DNA of 64,000 bases, taken from assembly GCF_004361815.1 (NCBI RefSeq), contig NZ_SNWA01000001.1, positions 3,162,001-3,226,000 of the forward strand, read 5' to 3'. The notes under the pieces were generated by a model. The model did no database searches. It was not told the origin of the DNA and worked only from the letters and a program-made list of their open reading frames with translations. The stretch is from Paraburkholderia sp. BL10I2N1 (GTDB lineage Bacteria > Pseudomonadota > Gammaproteobacteria > Burkholderiales > Burkholderiaceae). Below are positions 20,227 to 29,436 of the stretch, one piece after another (within the stretch, counting starts at the first letter, position 1; every line of letters begins with the position of its first letter). The translations under genes were made by a program, and so were the position numbers.

Positions 20227-20934
20227 CTATTTCGAGGGCGCGGTGTACGGCGGAGTCGCCAGTGAGCCGGTTGCGCCACCGAACTGGAAGTTCGGGCTTT
20301 CCGTCACGTTCGGGATGGCGCGCGTAGTGGAGCCGTCGACAGCAGCCACGGGTTTGGGCGCTGGCTTGCCGTTCTTCGGCGGCGAAACGATTTTCTGGAT
20401 ATCGGCGAGGCGCTGCTGTGTCGTGGCGCTCACGTGTCCTGTCGACTGCGCCCGCCGATACGATTCGGCTGCGAGGCGAAGGTACACGTCACCGAGATTC
20501 TCCCACGCGAGGCCATAGTTCGGATTGACCCGCGTGGCGGTTTCGAGGGCGGCGCGCGCTTCAGGCAGACGGCCTTCTTTCGCAAAGAGCGCAGCAAGAT
20601 TGTTGTAGGGTTCCGGCAGTTCCGGGAATGCCTGGGTGAGTTCAGTGAAGGCGGCGATGGCTTCGTCGTCGCGGTTCAGGCGCGCAAGCACCGTGCCGCG
20701 CTTGAACTTCGCCTGCACGTCGCGCGGATTCGCGGCGATGCGCTCGTCGAGTTGCTTCAGTGCGCCGGCCCAGTCTTTCTGGGCGATGGCCGAGTCGATC
20801 TGCGGCGTGCCGTCGGCCACGGCCGTGACCTGCGCATGCACGGCGGGTCCCGCCAGTACCATGAAGGCGACGCCGCAAAGGGTTGATGCGGCGAGGGTCG
20901 CAGCGCGTCGCGCGCGGCCGCTGGAAGGTTTCAT
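20227..20934 (-). CDS. Exported tetratricopeptide-repeat protein
   Basis: 235 residues. Signal peptide to about residue 35 (VAFMVLAGPAVHAQ). About three TPR units follow at ~50-155, with typical WENLGDVYLRLA and YNNLAALFAKEGRLPEARAA. A Lys/Pro-rich linker and a short C-terminal tail come after. Periplasmic scaffold-type protein; no partner is proven. First gene of the apparent TPR-ppiA-ppiB-lpxH series, divergent from cysS. Confidence 0.88.
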   Translation of the reverse strand: MKPSSGRARRAATLAASTLCGVAFMVLAGPAVHAQVTAVADGTPQIDSAIAQKDWAGALKQLDERIAANPRDVQAKFKRGTVLARLNRDDEAIAAFTELTQAFPELPEPYNNLAALFAKEGRLPEARAALETATRVNPNYGLAWENLGDVYLRLAAESYRRAQSTGHVSATTQQRLADIQKIVSPPKNGKPAPKPVAAVDGSTTRAIPNVTESPNFQFGGATGSLATPPYTAPSK

Positions 20935-21166
20935 AGGCTAAGGTCAGGGTGTTATACTCCGACCCATTCTAACAAAAGGTCTGCGCGTTCCGTCGAACCA
21001 CAGACTGTCTTTTCGCCACTCGTGGTCGTCTCCGCCTTGAATGCAGCCTGACCGCCGCACCAGGTGTACCGGTTTTGCTGTACATGCCGTTCCCCGCGTG
21101 AACCGCGAAGGCGCGCAGCATGCACGTAACACAATGCGGATTTCTTTCGGCCCACGCATCGTCTCT

Positions 21167-22564
21167 ATGGAATCTCTGCGCATCTACAACACGCTCGCGC
21201 GTGACAAGCAATCTTTCGTGCCGCTTGAGCCAGGCGTCGTACGTATGTACGTCTGCGGGATGACGGTGTACGACTACTGTCACGTCGGCCACGCGCGTGT
21301 CATGGTGGTGTTCGATATCGTGCAGCGGTGGCTGCGTACGCTCGGTTATCGCGTCACATATGTGCGCAACATCACCGATATCGACGACAAGATCATTCGA
21401 CGCGCAGTGGAAAACGGCGAGACAATCAAGTCGCTTACCGATCGTTTCATCGCCGCGCTGCATGAAGATGCGGACGCCCTCGGTATCGAGCGGCCCGACA
21501 TCGAACCGCGCGCGACCGATTTCATTCCGCAGATGCTCGGCATGATCGGGAAGCTGGAAGCGAACGGCTACGCATATCAGGCAACGGATGGCGACGTGAA
21601 CTACGCGGTGCGGAAGTTTGCGAACTACGGAAAGCTGTCGGGCAAGTCGCTCGAAGACCTGCGCGCGGGCGAACGCGTCGCGGCCAACGAAGCGAAGCAG
21701 GATCTGCTCGACTTCGTGCTGTGGAAGCAGGCCAAACCGGAAGAGCCTGCCGACACCGGCTGGGATTCGCAGTACGGTCGCGGCCGTCCGGGCTGGCATA
21801 TTGAATGCTCGGCGATGGGCTGCACGTTGCTCGGCGATACCTTCGACATTCACGGCGGCGGCCAGGACCTGCAGTTTCCGCACCACGAAAATGAAATCGC
21901 GCAGAGCGAAGGTGCGACCGGTCAAACATTTGTGAATTACTGGATGCACAACGGCTACGTGCAGATCGACAATGAGAAGATGTCGAAGTCGCTCGGCAAC
22001 TTCTTCACGATCCGCGAAGTGCTCGCGAATTTCGACGCCGAGGTGGTGCGGTTTTTCATTGCCCGTGCGCACTACCGTTCGCCGCTGAACTATAGCGATA
22101 TGCACCTCGACGATGCGCGCAGCGCGCTGACGCGCCTTTACACCGCATTGAAAGACGTGACGCCGGACGATGCCGAACTCGACTGGAACGAAGCGCACGC
22201 GCAACGCTTCCAGGTTGCGATGAATGATGACTTCAACACGCCTGTCGCGGTGTCTGTGCTGTTCGAACTGGCGAGCGAAGTCAATCGCACGCGCGACGCC
22301 GCGCTCGCACGACAATTGCGTGCGCTCGGGCGTTTGCTCGGCCTTCTGGGCCGCGAGCCGCGTGCGTATCTGCAGCAGGCTGCGGGTAGCGCGAACGAAG
22401 GCGCGCTCGACGCGGCCGGGATCGAAGCGAAGATCGCGCAGCGCGTCGCGGCCAAGCAGGCAAAGAACTATGCCGAAGCAGACCGGATCCGGGCCGAGTT
22501 GCTCGAAGCCGGTGTTGCACTTGAAGACAAACCGGGCGGGTTGACCGAGTGGCGCCGAGTATGA
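21167..22564 (+). CDS. cysS: Cysteinyl-tRNA synthetase
   Basis: 465 residues from the ATG at 21167 ([10 protein letters not shown]). Class I motifs: HVGH at 39-42 and KMSKS at 271-275. Zinc ligands C30, C214, H239 and E243 line up with the E. coli enzyme. It charges tRNA-Cys. A TATACT hexamer at 20953-20958 could be a -10, giving a leader of about 200 nt. Confidence 0.97.
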   Translation: MESLRIYNTLARDKQSFVPLEPGVVRMYVCGMTVYDYCHVGHARVMVVFDIVQRWLRTLGYRVTYVRNITDIDDKIIRRAVENGETIKSLTDRFIAALHEDADALGIERPDIEPRATDFIPQMLGMIGKLEANGYAYQATDGDVNYAVRKFANYGKLSGKSLEDLRAGERVAANEAKQDLLDFVLWKQAKPEEPADTGWDSQYGRGRPGWHIECSAMGCTLLGDTFDIHGGGQDLQFPHHENEIAQSEGATGQTFVNYWMHNGYVQIDNEKMSKSLGNFFTIREVLANFDAEVVRFFIARAHYRSPLNYSDMHLDDARSALTRLYTALKDVTPDDAELDWNEAHAQRFQVAMNDDFNTPVAVSVLFELASEVNRTRDAALARQLRALGRLLGLLGREPRAYLQQAAGSANEGALDAAGIEAKIAQRVAAKQAKNYAEADRIRAELLEAGVALEDKPGGLTEWRRV

Positions 22565-22611
22565 GCGCGCACCGAACTTCCCACTGATCGACTCGCCAGG
22601 CAGGAGGCAGG

Positions 22612-23616
22612 ATGGCAACGGCCACGAAGACGCCGGCTAAACGGGCCGCGTCTCAGACAGGCGCGACAGTCGCAGTGAAAACGACGCGCGCACGCAATAC
22701 TGCAACACCCTCGCTCAAGGCCGCCAGTGCGGCGGGCAAGGCGGGCGCCACGGCAGCGAAGAAGGGCCCGGCCAGGCGCGTTCTGAACGGCAAGTCGCAT
22801 CAGCCGCAGAAGGTGGCGAAGCCGGCGCGCAAGTCGCGTCTCAAGGGCAACGGCGAGTTGCCGATCGAGCTCGCTGACGACCTGCAGCAACTCGCGCGCG
22901 ACACGCTGCATGAGGGCGAAGTCGTGCGCAAGACACGCGCATCGACGTCGACGGAAGTCGCCGTCCCGGTGCAGATCGGCGGACTGACGCCGGCCGTCAC
23001 GCGCCCGCCATACTGGGACAAGGCGTGCGCCGATCTCGTCAGGCGCGACCGCATTCTGAAGAAGTTGATTCCGAAATTCGGCCCGGTGCATCTGCTCAGC
23101 CGCGGCGATCCGTTCGTGACACTTGCGCGTTCGGTGGTCGGCCAGCAGATTTCGGTGGCTGCTGCGCAGGCTGTATGGCAGCGCGTCGAAAGCGCATGTC
23201 CGAAGCTCGTGCCGCAACAGTTCATCAAGCTGGGTCAGGACAAGCTGATGGCGTGCGGTCTGTCGAAGCGCAAGTCCGAGTACATTCTCGATCTCGCCGA
23301 GCACTTCGTGTCGGGTGCGCTGCATGTCGGCAAATGGGAGTCAATGGAAGACGAGGCGGTCATTGCCGAGTTGACGCAGATTCGCGGCATCGGCCGGTGG
23401 ACGGCGGAGATGTTCCTGATCTTCAATCTGTCGCGCCCCGATGTACTACCGCTTGACGATCTCGGCCTGATCCGCGCGATCAGCGTCAATTATTTCAGTG
23501 GCGAACCGGTTACGCGCAGCGAGGCACGGGAAGTCGCAGCAAACTGGGAACCGTGGCGCACCGTTGCAACCTGGTATATGTGGCGTAGCCTCGATCCGTT
23601 GCCGGTCGATTACTAA
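22612..23616 (+). CDS. DNA-3-methyladenine glycosylase II-like (HhH-GPD) with histone H1-like tail
   Basis: 334 residues. The catalytic HhH-GPD domain spans about 135-334: the hairpin LTQIRGIGRWTAEMF at 254-268 and the catalytic Asp in LPLDDLGLIRAI at 282/283. It removes alkylated bases in base excision repair. Residues 1-85 are an Ala/Lys/Thr-rich basic tail resembling bacterial histone H1-like tails. It follows cysS by 47 nt and precedes accA. Confidence 0.88.
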   Translation: MATATKTPAKRAASQTGATVAVKTTRARNTATPSLKAASAAGKAGATAAKKGPARRVLNGKSHQPQKVAKPARKSRLKGNGELPIELADDLQQLARDTLHEGEVVRKTRASTSTEVAVPVQIGGLTPAVTRPPYWDKACADLVRRDRILKKLIPKFGPVHLLSRGDPFVTLARSVVGQQISVAAAQAVWQRVESACPKLVPQQFIKLGQDKLMACGLSKRKSEYILDLAEHFVSGALHVGKWESMEDEAVIAELTQIRGIGRWTAEMFLIFNLSRPDVLPLDDLGLIRAISVNYFSGEPVTRSEAREVAANWEPWRTVATWYMWRSLDPLPVDY

Positions 23617-23672
23617 AATGCGATACCGTCCTCGGCTATCGGAATGTCGACGTCGATAGCTGAGACGCGGTT

Positions 23673-23700
23673 TTGACAAGGGCGGGCGCGGTTAGAATAC
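23673..23700 (+). promoter_or_regulatory. Probable accA promoter
   Basis: Consensus -35 TTGACA at 23673-23678, with TAGAATAC at 23693-23700 as the -10 region (spacing 14-16 depending on register). ATG at 23732. Confidence 0.55.
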
Positions 23701-23731
23701 GCGCTGCCGGTAAGTCCAAGGATTACAACCA

Positions 23732-24703
23732 ATGAAAACCACGTTTCTGGATTTCGAACAGCCAATCGCTGAACTCGAAGCAAAGATCGAAGAATTGCGC
23801 TTCGTGCAGGACGATTCGGCCGTCGATATTTCGGAAGAGATCGAGCGGCTGTCGAAGAAGAGCCAGCAACTCACTAAAGACCTGTATGCGAACCTGACTC
23901 CGTGGCAGGTATCGCAGATCGCGCGCCATCCGCAGCGCCCGTACACGTTCGACTACGTGAACGAACTGTTTACCGATTTCCACGAACTGCATGGCGACCG
24001 CTCGTACGCGGACGATCTGTCGATCGTCGGCGGCCTTGCGCGTTTCAACGGACAGCCGTGTATGGTGATCGGCCATCAGAAGGGCCGCGACACCAAGGAG
24101 CGGGCGCTTCGCAATTTCGGGATGCCGCGTCCCGAGGGTTATCGTAAGGCTGAACGTCTGATGCGCCTCGCCGAGAAATTCGGTTTGCCGATCTTCACGT
24201 TCATCGATACGCCGGGCGCGTACCCGGGCATCGGCGCGGAAGAGCGCGGCCAGTCGGAAGCGATTGGCCGCAATCTGTATGTGATGGCCGAACTGAAGAC
24301 GCCGATCATCGCGACGATCATCGGTGAAGGCGGCTCCGGCGGCGCGCTCGCCATCGCAGTGGGCGATAGCGTGCTGATGCTGCAGTTCTCGACCTATTCA
24401 GTGATCTCGCCGGAAGGTTGCGCGTCGATTTTGTGGAAGAGCGCGGCGAAGGCGCCGGAAGCGGCTGAAGCGCTGGGTCTGACCGCGCATCGTCTGAAGG
24501 CGCTTGGCCTCATCGACAAGATCGTCAACGAACCGCTCGGCGGCGCGCACCGCGATCCGAAGGGCATGGCCGCGATGCTGCGTCGTGCGCTGGCCGACAC
24601 GCTACGCCAGTTTCAGGGCATGAGCATTCAGGACCTGCGCCAACGCCGCTTCGAACGGCTGATGTCGTACGGCAGGTTCAAGGAAACGACGCCCGGCGCA
24701 TGA
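23732..24703 (+). CDS. accA: Acetyl-CoA carboxylase carboxyltransferase subunit alpha
   Basis: 323 residues, the full family length. N-terminal helix with [17 protein letters not shown], then the crotonase-like core with [18 protein letters not shown] and [17 protein letters not shown]. It forms malonyl-CoA with AccD and the biotin carboxylase for fatty acid synthesis. Followed closely by tilS. Confidence 0.98.
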   Translation: MKTTFLDFEQPIAELEAKIEELRFVQDDSAVDISEEIERLSKKSQQLTKDLYANLTPWQVSQIARHPQRPYTFDYVNELFTDFHELHGDRSYADDLSIVGGLARFNGQPCMVIGHQKGRDTKERALRNFGMPRPEGYRKAERLMRLAEKFGLPIFTFIDTPGAYPGIGAEERGQSEAIGRNLYVMAELKTPIIATIIGEGGSGGALAIAVGDSVLMLQFSTYSVISPEGCASILWKSAAKAPEAAEALGLTAHRLKALGLIDKIVNEPLGGAHRDPKGMAAMLRRALADTLRQFQGMSIQDLRQRRFERLMSYGRFKETTPGA

Positions 24704-24743
24704 GCCGGCGTACGATTGCCTGGGCGCATTGCGCCTCTTCGCC

Positions 24744-26168
24744 GTGACTACTTCCTCTGATAACCCCGCCGACCACCTCGTTCTCGACGCGGTCGGCGCG
24801 GCGTTTGCATCGCTTCCCGCCGACGCGCGCGTAGCGGTGGCGTTCAGTGGCGGCCTTGATTCGATGGCGCTCCTCGATGCCGCGGTGCGCGTGGGTGGCG
24901 CCGCGCGTTGCGTGGCGCTGCACATTCATCATGGGTTGAGTCCGAACGCGGACGCGTGGCTCGCGCAATGTGAGGCGTTTGCGCGTGAGCGCGGTGTCGG
25001 ATTCGCGGCCCATCATGTCGACGTACCGCGTGAGCCGGGGATGAGCGTCGAAGCGGCGGCGCGCGATGCGCGCTATCGCGCGCTCGATGCCATGTGCGTG
25101 CAGCACGGCGTCATGACCTTGTGGCTCGCACAGCACGCGGATGACCAGGCAGAAACGGTGCTCCTGCAATTGCTGCGCGGAGCGGGGCTCGCGGGCCTGG
25201 CGGCCATGGCGCCTGAACGGCTGGCGCCCGGTGCAGCGGTATCGCGCACACGGCCGCTATTGCACGTGCTGCGCGCCCAGCTCGAGCACTATGCACATGC
25301 GCGTGACCTGCGCTGGATCGAGGATGAGTCGAACGCCGATACCCGTTACGCGCGCAACGCGTTACGCCACGACGTACTGCCCGAACTGGCTGTTCACTTC
25401 CCTGGCTTTCGGGACGCGCTCGCACGTACCGCCAGTCATGCCGCAGCGGCTCAACGCCTGCTCGACGATCTCGCCCGGATCGACATGCAGGTGGCGGCGC
25501 GCGACGAAGGCCGCGCACTGGCGCGCGATTCATTGCTCGCGCTCAACGACGAGCGCGCGCTCAATCTGCTGCGCTACTGGATGCGCACGCTCGGCTTGCC
25601 GGCCGCATCGACGGCGCGCCTGACCGATGCGTTGCGTCAACTGCGCGACGCGGACGACGATCACGGCATGCGCGTCGACCACGCGGGGCAGTGTCTGCGC
25701 AGCTATCGCGGCGAGATATTCTGGGAAGCCGGCGACAGCGCCGATCCCATCGACGAAACCGCTCTTGAATCGCGACCTGCCAGCGAATTGACATGGCACG
25801 GCGACTCGATCTGGCGATTGCCGCAATGGCGCGGCACGCTGGTGTTCGCCGAGGTGCCGGCGGACGATCCCGATGCGATCTCCGAAGCGGTGCTCACCTG
25901 TGCTCCTTTGCACGCGCGCTCGCGCAGCGGCGGCGAGCGGATGCGGGTCGATCCGGGTGCACCGAGCCGCACACTGAAAAACCTCTTTCAGGAACGCGGC
26001 GTGCCGGCATGGAAGCGCGATGTGCCGCTCGTCTTCGTCGGAGGCGATCTGTTGTTCGTGCCGTTTCTCGGCGTGAATCGCGAGGCGACTGCAACGCGCG
26101 AGACGCTGCATTCCGTCGCTTCGCGGTATTTTCGGATCGACTGGCGTCCCGATCTGCTGATTGCCTGA
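24744..26168 (+). CDS. tilS: tRNA(Ile)-lysidine synthase
   Basis: About 474 residues from GTG at 24744 (VTTSSDNPADHLV); TTG at 24729 is an alternative. PP-loop motif SGGLDS lies near residue 35-40, followed by HIHHGLS and the HADDQAETVLLQLLRGAG block. The substrate-binding domain follows, and a C-terminal TilS domain (RVDPGAPSRTLKNLFQERGVPAW). It modifies C34 of the CAU-anticodon tRNA-Ile to lysidine, an essential step. 40 nt after accA. Confidence 0.95.
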   Translation: MTTSSDNPADHLVLDAVGAAFASLPADARVAVAFSGGLDSMALLDAAVRVGGAARCVALHIHHGLSPNADAWLAQCEAFARERGVGFAAHHVDVPREPGMSVEAAARDARYRALDAMCVQHGVMTLWLAQHADDQAETVLLQLLRGAGLAGLAAMAPERLAPGAAVSRTRPLLHVLRAQLEHYAHARDLRWIEDESNADTRYARNALRHDVLPELAVHFPGFRDALARTASHAAAAQRLLDDLARIDMQVAARDEGRALARDSLLALNDERALNLLRYWMRTLGLPAASTARLTDALRQLRDADDDHGMRVDHAGQCLRSYRGEIFWEAGDSADPIDETALESRPASELTWHGDSIWRLPQWRGTLVFAEVPADDPDAISEAVLTCAPLHARSRSGGERMRVDPGAPSRTLKNLFQERGVPAWKRDVPLVFVGGDLLFVPFLGVNREATATRETLHSVASRYFRIDWRPDLLIA

Positions 26169-26529
26169 CCGGCCGGTCGGCCAGCTTCTCCGTTAACCTG
26201 ACGTAGCGGGCAAATCCTTTGCACTCAAGCGTCTACGTCGTTCCGCTACAGGATTTTGGCTTGTCTTTTCGCCTCTGATCGGGTACGTTTACCTGTTTGC
26301 CCGATCAGGTTTTGCCGTGTTTTTATCGCAATCCCGGTCATTCCCGGATCCGGTTGCCGGCAGCACCCCGCTCGCAATCGTCCGTTTCCGCCAGGTACGG
26401 GCAAATTCCGCGCGTGCTGCACGCGCGCTGCATCTACGCCGCCACACTTCGTCGTGTTCCCGAACGTTGCCTGTTGTGCGGTCGTCTCCAGCGCGCCCAG
26501 CGCGGTTACTCCTCCAGTTCAGAACGACA
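26169..26529. other. 361-bp intergenic region before lysC
   Basis: Between the tilS stop and the lysC start. The lysC frame is open back to 26317, but the MALIVHKYGG start at 26530 fits the family. No riboswitch-like structure, terminator or clear promoter was recognised; a lysC leader presumably lies here. Confidence 0.5.
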
Positions 26530-27780
26530 ATGGCACTCATCGTACATAAATACGGCGGCACCTCGATGGGCTCGGTCGAGCGCATCAAGAACGTCGCGAA
26601 GCGCGTCGCCAAATGGCACCAGGCCGGCCACAAGATGGTCGTCGTGCCCTCGGCGATGTCCGGCGAAACGAATCGTCTGCTCGGCCTCGCGAAAGAAATT
26701 TCCGCCCAGCCGGATCCGCGCGAACTCGACATGATCGCGTCCACAGGCGAGCAGGTCAGCGTCGGTCTTCTTTCGATTGCACTGCAGGAAGCAGGCGTCG
26801 ACGCGGTCAGCTACGCCGGCTGGCAAGTGCCGGTGAAAACCGATAGCGCATTCACCAAGGCACGCATCAGCGACATCGACGGCGAGCGCGTGCTGCGCGA
26901 TCTCGACGCCGGCAAGGTCGTGGTGATCACGGGCTTCCAGGGCATTGATCCGGAAGGCCACATCACGACGCTCGGCCGTGGCGGTTCGGACACTTCGGCA
27001 GTGGCCGTGGCTGCCGCGCTGAAAGCGGATGAGTGCCTCATTTACACGGACGTCGACGGCGTTTATACGACCGATCCGCGCGTGGTCGAAGAGGCGCGCC
27101 GTCTCGACCACGTGACGTTCGAAGAGATGCTGGAAATGGCCAGCCTGGGCTCGAAGGTTCTACAGATCCGCTCGGTGGAATTCGCCGGCAAATATCAGGT
27201 GAAGACGCGCGTATTGTCGAGCCTGACGGATCCGCTGATGTCGCTCGACGTCGAAATGAGCTCGGGCACCCTGATTACTTTTGAAGAAGACGAGACCATG
27301 GAAAAAGCAGTCATCTCGGGTATCGCGTTCCAGCGCGACGAGGCCCGCATCGCCGTGATGGGTGTGCCCGACAAGCCGGGCATCGCGTATCAGATTCTTG
27401 GCCCGGTGGCGGATGCGAACATCGATGTCGACATGATCATCCAGAACCAGAGCGTCGAGGGCAAGACGGCGTTCACGTTCACGGTTGGCCGCGGCGACTA
27501 TCAGCGCGCAATGGATATCCTCACCACCCAGGTGAAGGGTCACGTGAACGCAGAGCAGGTGCTGGGTGATCCGAAGGTGTCGAAGGTATCGGTGGTCGGC
27601 GTTGGCATGCGTTCGCACGTCGGTATCGCGAGCACGATGTTCCGCACGCTGTCGGAAGAGGGCATCAACATCCAGATGATTTCGACGTCTGAAATCAAGA
27701 TCTCAGTGCTCATCGACGAGAAGTACATGGAGCTCGCCGTGCGCGCGCTTCACAAGGCATTCGAACTCGATCAGGCGTAA
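26530..27780 (+). CDS. lysC: Aspartate kinase
   Basis: 416 residues from the ATG at 26530. Kinase domain begins MALIVHKYGGTSMGS, with TTLGRGGSDTSAVA and YTDVDGVYTTDPR. Two ACT regulatory domains lie at about 265-416 (ISGIAFQRDEARIAVMGVPDKPG; VSVVGVGMRSHVGIA). It phosphorylates aspartate for lysine, threonine and methionine synthesis; the ACT domains imply feedback inhibition. An internal start for a beta subunit is possible but not shown. Confidence 0.97.
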   Translation: MALIVHKYGGTSMGSVERIKNVAKRVAKWHQAGHKMVVVPSAMSGETNRLLGLAKEISAQPDPRELDMIASTGEQVSVGLLSIALQEAGVDAVSYAGWQVPVKTDSAFTKARISDIDGERVLRDLDAGKVVVITGFQGIDPEGHITTLGRGGSDTSAVAVAAALKADECLIYTDVDGVYTTDPRVVEEARRLDHVTFEEMLEMASLGSKVLQIRSVEFAGKYQVKTRVLSSLTDPLMSLDVEMSSGTLITFEEDETMEKAVISGIAFQRDEARIAVMGVPDKPGIAYQILGPVADANIDVDMIIQNQSVEGKTAFTFTVGRGDYQRAMDILTTQVKGHVNAEQVLGDPKVSKVSVVGVGMRSHVGIASTMFRTLSEEGINIQMISTSEIKISVLIDEKYMELAVRALHKAFELDQA

Positions 27781-27869
27781 AAGCGCACTGCGAATGCATG
27801 GTGGGTGAGCGAAGGTCGCGTTTCGCTTCGGGTCAATGGCGAACTGGCACAAAATATGTGCCTCAGAAA

Positions 27870-27898
27870 TTGACCTGGCTTCGTGAACCCGCTATTAT
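27870..27898 (+). promoter_or_regulatory. tRNA-Ser promoter
   Basis: TTGACC (27870-27875), 17-nt spacer, TATTAT (27893-27898). The tRNA begins 42 nt downstream. Confidence 0.8.
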
Positions 27899-27940
27899 CT
27901 TGGCTCTGTCGCGCTGACTCCCTGCGCGACTGAAAGTTTG

Positions 27941-28034
27941 GGAGACGTGGCCGAGAGGTCGAAGGCACTCCCCTGCTAAGGGAGCATCTGGGCCAAAACC
28001 TGGATCGAGGGTTCGAATCCCTCCGTCTCCGCCA
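27941..28034 (+). tRNA. tRNA-Ser(GCU)
   Basis: Acceptor GGAGACG pairs with CGTCTCC at 28024-28030; discriminator G, then encoded CCA to 28034. The anticodon loop CTGCTAA carries GCT, which reads AGC/AGU serine codons. A long variable arm is present, as expected of tRNA-Ser. T-loop GGTTCGAATCC is canonical. Confidence 0.97.
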
Positions 28035-28046
28035 GCGATGGCGGCG

Positions 28047-28081
28047 AAACCCCGTAAGTTTTCGGACTTACGGGGTTTTTG
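28047..28081 (+). terminator. Terminator of tRNA-Ser
   Basis: AAACCCCGTAAGT (28047-28059) pairs with ACTTACGGGGTTT (28066-28078), followed by a T-run. Confidence 0.9.
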
Positions 28082-28248
28082 TTTTTTCGGCTGGCCAATG
28101 GATCTTGATCACGTGTTTTCATCGCGGGTGCTGTGCGCTTCGCCGATTCGAGGCACGGCGATTGCTGCCCTCACTTCGTCGAAGAATTGTTTGAAACATA
28201 GCAAATTAGACGTCACAGCGGACAGTACGTCGGACTCCGCATCGGTCG

Positions 28249-28747
28249 ATGAGCGTATCCGCCTTCCCCCGTGATGTGCTGATCCCGATCACACTCGCGG
28301 TCCAATTGAGTTTTCTCGTCGCGCCGCTGATTGACCTGCGCGATCGCGCGATTCGCCTGTTGGGTGCAAGCGATCTGCATCGAACGATGATGCTCATGGA
28401 CGAAGCTGCGCGGCGGCTCAGCCGATACTTCGTCTCACAAACTCGGCGTGAATGCCGGGGGTCGGCTTCGCGATTGGAGCGGGGCTGTTTTGTTCGGCGT
28501 GCCAAGCCACATTGCTGTGGGCATCCTCACCGCGCTCCCGCGACTTGTGCCATACGTCGGCATCTGGATCGCGGCCGCGCTCGCGACGGGGCTGGCCGTC
28601 GCGGCGAGCCCCGAGTGGCCGGCGGGCGACACGGCGAGGTGGAGTGAGAGTCTTCAGAGTGCAATTAGCGCCGATCACTACGCCACGTCCATTCGGGGCA
28701 AGGTGGGCGGGCGCGTGCGCATCTGCCGCACGATCTGCAAGCGATGA
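28249..28747 (+). pseudogene. Degenerate AI-2E family (PerM/YdiK-type) transporter remnant
   Basis: Three reading frames together spell pieces of an AI-2E-family permease. Frame 1 gives VLIPITLAVQLSFLVAPL then, with about 100 residues missing, RLLGASDLHRTMMLMDEA and RRLSRYFVSQ to about 28440. The frame shifts near 28441 to LGVNAG, near 28458 to VGFAIGAGLF, and near 28495 to GVPSHIAVGIL, LVPYVGIWIAAALATG. A further piece, YATSIRGKVG at ~28690, resembles an earlier part of the family and may be out of order. No intact permease can be made. The stretch 28082-28248 and 28748-28880 shows no gene. Confidence 0.8.
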
Positions 28748-28886
28748 ACCGCGGCCAGCCGACGCAGAATAGCCGCCTGGTGGCCACCTGATCACCGGAT
28801 TGAAACCCCACCGATACTTGACTGCGTTGTATGCACGCCGGGACTTTCAAGACCACTTCCTTCGCTTGTGGCCCCTGTTTTGCGCG

Positions 28887-28941
28887 TTGCACAACAACAA
28901 AAACCAGACTATAACCATCCTGTGAGATGGTAATGGGATGG
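28887..28941 (+). promoter_or_regulatory. Promoter and phased operator-like repeats of the RHH regulator gene
   Basis: TTGCAC (28887-28892), 17-nt spacer, TATAAC (28910-28915). Three copies of the half-site GATGG follow at exact 11-nt steps: CCATC (inverted) 28915-28919, GATGG 28926-28930, GATGG 28937-28941. They run from the -10 to the ribosome site of the gene starting at 28946, consistent with autorepression. Confidence 0.6.
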
Positions 28942-28945
28942 AAAA

Positions 28946-29371
28946 ATGAAAAAACTGAAACTTGTCGGTTCACCGCACCCGAAGGGTGGCGAGACTGAAA
29001 AGATTACGATCAACCTGGGCCCGGTTGATCTTGGGCAGATCGATCTGCTCGTTGAAGAGGGCTTTTATTCGAACCGCACTGACCTGATCCGCACTGCAAT
29101 TCGCAACCAGCTTTCGGTGCATGCGCAGGTTGTCCATGAAACGGTTACGCGCCGCGCACTGGTTCTTGGCCTGCAGCATTTCACCCGACGCGATCTGGAA
29201 ACGGTGCGCGCCGCAAACGAGCGTCTGAACATCCAGGTGCTGGGGCTCGCCAGCATTGCCAGCGACGTGTCTGCGGAACTCGCGCTGGCAACGATCGACA
29301 GCGTCATGGTCCTTGGCGCTTTTCACGCTTCGCCCGCTGTGAAGGCGGCGCTGGCTGACCGGATCAGCTAG
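28946..29371 (+). CDS. Ribbon-helix-helix (CopG-like) transcriptional regulator
   Basis: 141 residues. RHH DNA-binding domain at about 15-60: a short beta strand (EKITINLGPVDLGQID) and two helices (LLVEEGFYSNRTDLIRTAIRN). The C-terminal half (60-141) is hydrophobic and Ala/Leu-rich, with no motif I recognise; it may serve oligomerisation or sensing. No toxin gene is adjacent, so an antitoxin role is unlikely. It precedes an esterase gene by 65 nt and may control it and itself. Confidence 0.85.
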   Translation: MKKLKLVGSPHPKGGETEKITINLGPVDLGQIDLLVEEGFYSNRTDLIRTAIRNQLSVHAQVVHETVTRRALVLGLQHFTRRDLETVRAANERLNIQVLGLASIASDVSAELALATIDSVMVLGAFHASPAVKAALADRIS

Positions 29372-29436
29372 GCCGTTCAGCGCCGTTCACGCGACAACCC
29401 CACAGTCCCCACAGCCCCCAGTCAGATATCCGGACG

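Noticed and set aside
20969..22618. 549-residue frame opposite cysS
   Set aside because: Shadow of cysS; Arg/His-rich and without family features.
26169..26529. Lysine riboswitch before lysC
   Set aside because: No conserved riboswitch core seen, and this class is not expected in the group.
27941..28945. tRNA-Ser as an integration site of a genomic island
   Set aside because: No repeat of the tRNA 3' end and no integrase were found downstream.
28946..29371. Antitoxin of a toxin-antitoxin pair
   Set aside because: The neighbours are a pseudogene and an esterase; no toxin-like gene overlaps or abuts it.
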